Below are positions 6,066 to 8,580 of a stretch of 8,580 nt of DNA, piece after piece. Origin of the DNA: an uncultured Treponema sp. (GTDB lineage: Bacteria; Spirochaetota; Spirochaetia; Treponematales; Treponemataceae); NCBI GenBank assembly GCA_905372345.1, contig CAJPPE010000050.1, positions 1 to 8,580 on the forward strand, given 5' to 3'. The notes under the pieces were generated by a model that saw nothing but the letters and a program-made list of their open reading frames with translations, was not told the origin of the DNA and did no database searches. Each line of letters begins with the position of its first letter. The stretch's first letter is position 1. The translations under genes were made by a program, and so were the position numbers.

Positions 6066-7421
6066 CTATAAAAAGAAGGATATGATAAATATGCCGATAA
6101 TAGCGGCAATACCGATTACAAGAGTCATAAGGGTTTGAGTCTTGTATCCGTCCTCAGCCTTTAGACCGCCGAAGGTTGTGACTACCCAGAAATAACTGTC
6201 ATTTGCATGAGAAACGGTCATTGCTCCTGCTCCGATTGCCATAACGGTTAAGGCCGATAGGGGAACGGTAGCAAGGCCTAGGGGAGCCATAAGAGGAGCA
6301 AGGATTCCTGCCGTAGTTGTAATAGCAACCGTCGAAGAACCTTGTGCAGATTTTAAAATAGCAGCCAAGAGGAATGGGAAGAAAATGCCGACGGTTTTTA
6401 AAACGGCAGCATGTTCTGTAATATAACCTACTAAGCTTGATGAAGCTATAACCTTGCCTAAAACGCCGCCTGCGGCAGTTACAAAGAGAATAGGGCCTAC
6501 AACCTTTAAGGTTTCATTTGTGAGAGTATAAAAGTCTTCTGCTTTTTTTTGACTTGCAAAAAGTATGATACCGAAAAGGAGACCTACCGCTAAAGCTATA
6601 ATCGGAGCTCCGAGGAATTTTAAGATATCGGCACCTACACCGCTCATCTTTGCCATAGAAGCAACTGAAGAAAGAGCCATAAGAAGAATCGGCACAACAA
6701 TAGGGGCTATGGCACTAAAACCGTTCGGAAGAGTTCCATAACTTGCAACCAGTTCTTCATAGGATTGTGAAACTTCATTTGTAGAGCTGTCATCTGAAGC
6801 CTTTACCTTAGTTCCTATATATCTTGCAAAAAAATAACCTGCTATGAGGGGGAAGATAGAAGCTAGGGCTCCCATACCGATTACTAAAAGTAAGTTATTT
6901 CCTATGCCGAGTGTGCTTGCAGCTGCAATAGGGCCGGGTGTAGGCGGAATAAATACGTGAGAAATATACAAACCGGCCGATAGGGCTACAGTCATTGCAA
7001 CGCTCGAAATTCTTGTTCTTTGAACAAGAGCCTTGCGTATCGGGTTTAGAATAACAAAACCGCTGTCACAAAATACGGGAATTGAAACTATCCAGCCCAT
7101 AATCAGCATAGCAAGTTCTGGATGCTTTTTACCTACAACCTTGATAACCATATCGGATAGCTTTAGGGCTGCTCCCGTTTTTTCAAGGATTGTTCCGATT
7201 AGGGCACCAAGAATAATAACGATACCGATACTTGTAAAAGTTCCACTAAAACCGGCCCCTATTGTGCCGGGAATCTTTACCAACGGTATTCCTGCAGCCA
7301 GAGCCAAAAGGAGCGAAACTCCCATAATCGATAAAAAGGGATGAATTTTCAGCTTTGAAATAGCGAAAATCATAAGAGCAATAGCAATAACAAATGTAAT
7401 AATAAGTGCTATACCTTGCAT
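6066..7421 (-). CDS. GntP-family permease (gluconate/glycerate:H+ symporter)
   Basis: This 451-residue polytopic membrane protein, with about 12 hydrophobic segments, is the usual GntP size. Hallmarks: LGALIGTILEKTGAA (71-85), SIPVFCDSGFVILNPI near 115-130, FIPPTPGPIAAA, KSAQGSSTVAIT and GAGAMTVSHANDSYFWVV in the C-terminal half. GntP proteins import gluconate or related sugar acids with protons. The adjacent glycerate kinase gene makes D-glycerate the simplest substrate here, which is an inference from context; GntP members cannot be told apart by motif alone. The start is the ATG at 7421, with GGAGG five nt upstream. The open frame continues 41 codons further upstream, but that stretch covers the promoter and is not hydrophobic-signal-like, so it is untranslated. 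Promoter elements lie at 7456-7484. Confidence 0.92.
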   Translation of the reverse strand: MQGIALIITFVIAIALMIFAISKLKIHPFLSIMGVSLLLALAAGIPLVKIPGTIGAGFSGTFTSIGIVIILGALIGTILEKTGAALKLSDMVIKVVGKKHPELAMLIMGWIVSIPVFCDSGFVILNPIRKALVQRTRISSVAMTVALSAGLYISHVFIPPTPGPIAAASTLGIGNNLLLVIGMGALASIFPLIAGYFFARYIGTKVKASDDSSTNEVSQSYEELVASYGTLPNGFSAIAPIVVPILLMALSSVASMAKMSGVGADILKFLGAPIIALAVGLLFGIILFASQKKAEDFYTLTNETLKVVGPILFVTAAGGVLGKVIASSSLVGYITEHAAVLKTVGIFFPFLLAAILKSAQGSSTVAITTTAGILAPLMAPLGLATVPLSALTVMAIGAGAMTVSHANDSYFWVVTTFGGLKAEDGYKTQTLMTLVIGIAAIIGIFIISFFL

Positions 7422-7455
7422 ATAAACCTCCGGACATTTAATAAATGTAAGAAGA

Positions 7456-7484
7456 ATTATATCATATAAATGTTTATAATGCAA
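7456..7484 (-). promoter_or_regulatory. Strong sigma-70 promoter of the gntP-glxK operon
   Basis: On the minus strand TTGCAT (7484-7479) and a perfect TATAAT (7461-7456) are separated by exactly 17 bp, with TG two bases ahead of the -10 element (TGATATAAT). Transcription would begin near 7449, giving a leader of about 28 nt with the GGAGG box. About 50 bp lie between this -35 and that of the divergent lipoprotein gene; they include GTAA-AGGC-TTAC (7497-7508), a small dyad that could be an operator, though nothing else supports this. Confidence 0.7.
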
Positions 7485-7528
7485 ATTTAAATATGGTAAA
7501 GGCTTACGGTTTCCTGGTTCAAGTTGAT

Positions 7529-7563
7529 AAAGTCTTGACATCATTTTGAAAAAACGTCATCAT
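7529..7563 (+). promoter_or_regulatory. Probable promoter of the leucine-rich-repeat lipoprotein gene
   Basis: A perfect TTGACA (7535-7540) is followed after 17 bp by CATCAT (7558-7563), four of six consensus bases. The 25 bp at 7529-7553 are nearly the same as the region around the -35 of the DUF805 promoter. The weak -10 suggests modest or regulated activity. Confidence 0.5.
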
Positions 7564-7605
7564 AGCCTTAGCATATTTGATAATTTTAATGAGAGGTTTT
7601 GTTTT

Positions 7606-8580
7606 ATGGATATAAAAAAGCTAAAGAAGATTATAATTTTTATGAGTTTTATTTTTCTTGTTGCGGCTTGTTCTGATAATAAGCCGGAAAAAGAACAAGA
7701 TATAAAAACGGCTGACAGCAAAAGCGATGTTAAAGAAGAAGAACCCATAAATTTGCCGAATACGGAATCTATAAGCTTGACCACGGCAAAGTCAAAGGGT
7801 GAAAAAATAAAGCTTAGGGTTGAAAGATTTATTTCCAACCGTGAGCCTATCTGGATCGATTTAAATTCAAATAAAAAAATGGATGAAAATGAAGATATAA
7901 CGCCTTTTGTTGTACCGGGTATGTCCGCTTATCGCGATTATATTATTGATAGTGACGTTATAACTATATACGGTAAAATAAATAGGTTTTTTTGTGAGGA
8001 AAACCGTATAACAAGTATTGATTTAGCTAATAATCCTTCATTAACACATCTTTCTTGTTCCGATAATAATCTTCAAGACTTATCTCTTATAAATAACAGA
8101 AATCTGGAATATTTATCTTGCGGTAAAAATAATTTGACTTCTATAGACTTTAGCCGGAATTTCGGTTTAAAAGAGATTTTTTGTGATGAAAATCTAATCA
8201 CAGAACTCGATGTTTCTCATATTAAGGGGTTAACAACTTTAGAAATCCAAAAAAACAAATTGAAATTTCTCGATATGTCGAAAAATACATCTCTTATAAC
8301 TTTATATTGCTATGAAAATGAGCTGACATATTTAAATACGGATAATTGTGAAAATTTAAAATTTCTTGCTTGTTCCGGAAATGCTCTTACATCCATAGAT
8401 ATAAGTTCAAGTCCTCTTTTACGTAAATTATGGTGTGCAAATAATAAACTTGAAAATATCGATTTATCAAAAAATGTGAACATTACATTTCTTGTGCTGA
8501 ATAATAACTTATTATCGGAATTGGACATAAGCAATAATCCCGGCTTAAAAGAGTTTTGGTGCTATAAAAATAATCTATCC
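7606..8580 (+). CDS. Leucine-rich-repeat surface lipoprotein (partial, C-terminus beyond window)
   Basis: ATG at 7606 follows GAGAGG (7591-7596) with a 9-nt spacer. The visible 325 residues contain no stop. A basic, hydrophobic signal peptide ends in LVAAC, with Cys22 the likely lipidated residue, so the mature protein is probably anchored to a membrane and may be surface-exposed. A charged linker (23-55) and a cap region with WIDLNSNKKMDENEDIT (83-99) and VITIYGKINRFFC (118-130) precede the repeats. From residue 125 there are nine complete and one partial leucine-rich repeats, every one exactly 21 residues long, for example LEYLSCGKNNLTSIDFSRNF (167-186). Cys occupies the same repeat position in eight of ten (130, 151, 172, 193, 235, 256, 277, 319). 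Oral treponeme LRR proteins such as LrrA take part in attachment and tissue penetration; such a role here is only an inference. Total length and any C-terminal domain are unknown. Confidence 0.85.
   Translation, partial: MDIKKLKKIIIFMSFIFLVAACSDNKPEKEQDIKTADSKSDVKEEEPINLPNTESISLTTAKSKGEKIKLRVERFISNREPIWIDLNSNKKMDENEDITPFVVPGMSAYRDYIIDSDVITIYGKINRFFCEENRITSIDLANNPSLTHLSCSDNNLQDLSLINNRNLEYLSCGKNNLTSIDFSRNFGLKEIFCDENLITELDVSHIKGLTTLEIQKNKLKFLDMSKNTSLITLYCYENELTYLNTDNCENLKFLACSGNALTSIDISSSPLLRKLWCANNKLENIDLSKNVNITFLVLNNNLLSELDISNNPGLKEFWCYKNNLS

Noticed and set aside
7033..7344. 103-residue plus-strand open frame
   Set aside because: It is antisense to the conserved GntP core and has no independent gene signals.
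7422..7544. N-terminal 41-residue extension of the GntP permease
   Set aside because: It would run through the TTGCAT/TATAAT promoter, has no ribosome binding site, and the family normally begins at the hydrophobic segment that follows the GGAGG-preceded ATG at 7421.
7560..7838. Minus-strand frame opposite the lipoprotein start
   Set aside because: It is complementary to the signal peptide and linker of the LRR lipoprotein, which has a ribosome binding site, lipobox and repeats; the opposite frame has none of these supports.

Overview
The window looks like chromosomal DNA of an oral-type spirochete, most likely Treponema denticola or a close relative. This is an inference from four things: AT-rich genes with AAA/ATA/TTT-heavy codon use, glycine reductase protein C genes, a lipoprotein with a spirochete-style lipobox followed by 21-residue leucine-rich repeats of the kind abundant in oral treponemes, and strong GGAGG-type ribosome binding sites. 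No RNA gene, CRISPR array, transposase or recognisable integron site was found.

Layout. From the left edge to about 2675, on the minus strand, are the promoter, grdC and grdD (grdD is cut by the window edge). These encode the two subunits of glycine reductase protein C, which releases acetyl phosphate at the end of Stickland-type glycine fermentation. The substrate-binding selenoproteins (GrdA/GrdB) are not in the window. Between 2690 and 3000 lies a GC-rich island (about 53% GC by hand count over 2761-3000, against about 23% just beside it). It holds a strong hairpin and a small minus-strand ORF with four cysteines. It is the least explained stretch. From 3018 to 4304, minus strand, is an ArsB/NhaD/SLC13-superfamily membrane transporter with its own leader. 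Divergent from it is a small DUF805 membrane protein (4476-4823, plus strand).

From 4880 to 7421, minus strand, is a two-gene operon: a GntP-family permease followed 25 bp later by a type I glycerate kinase, behind a near-consensus promoter. Together they form a self-contained route for bringing in a sugar acid, most simply glycerate, and phosphorylating it to 2-phosphoglycerate for lower glycolysis. Divergent from this operon, from 7606 to beyond the right edge, is a leucine-rich-repeat lipoprotein.

Most of the window is ordinary metabolic and transport gene content. The points worth a second look are the GC-rich island, a 25-bp near-identical promoter block shared by the two plus-strand genes, and the regular cysteine ladder in the leucine-rich-repeat protein.
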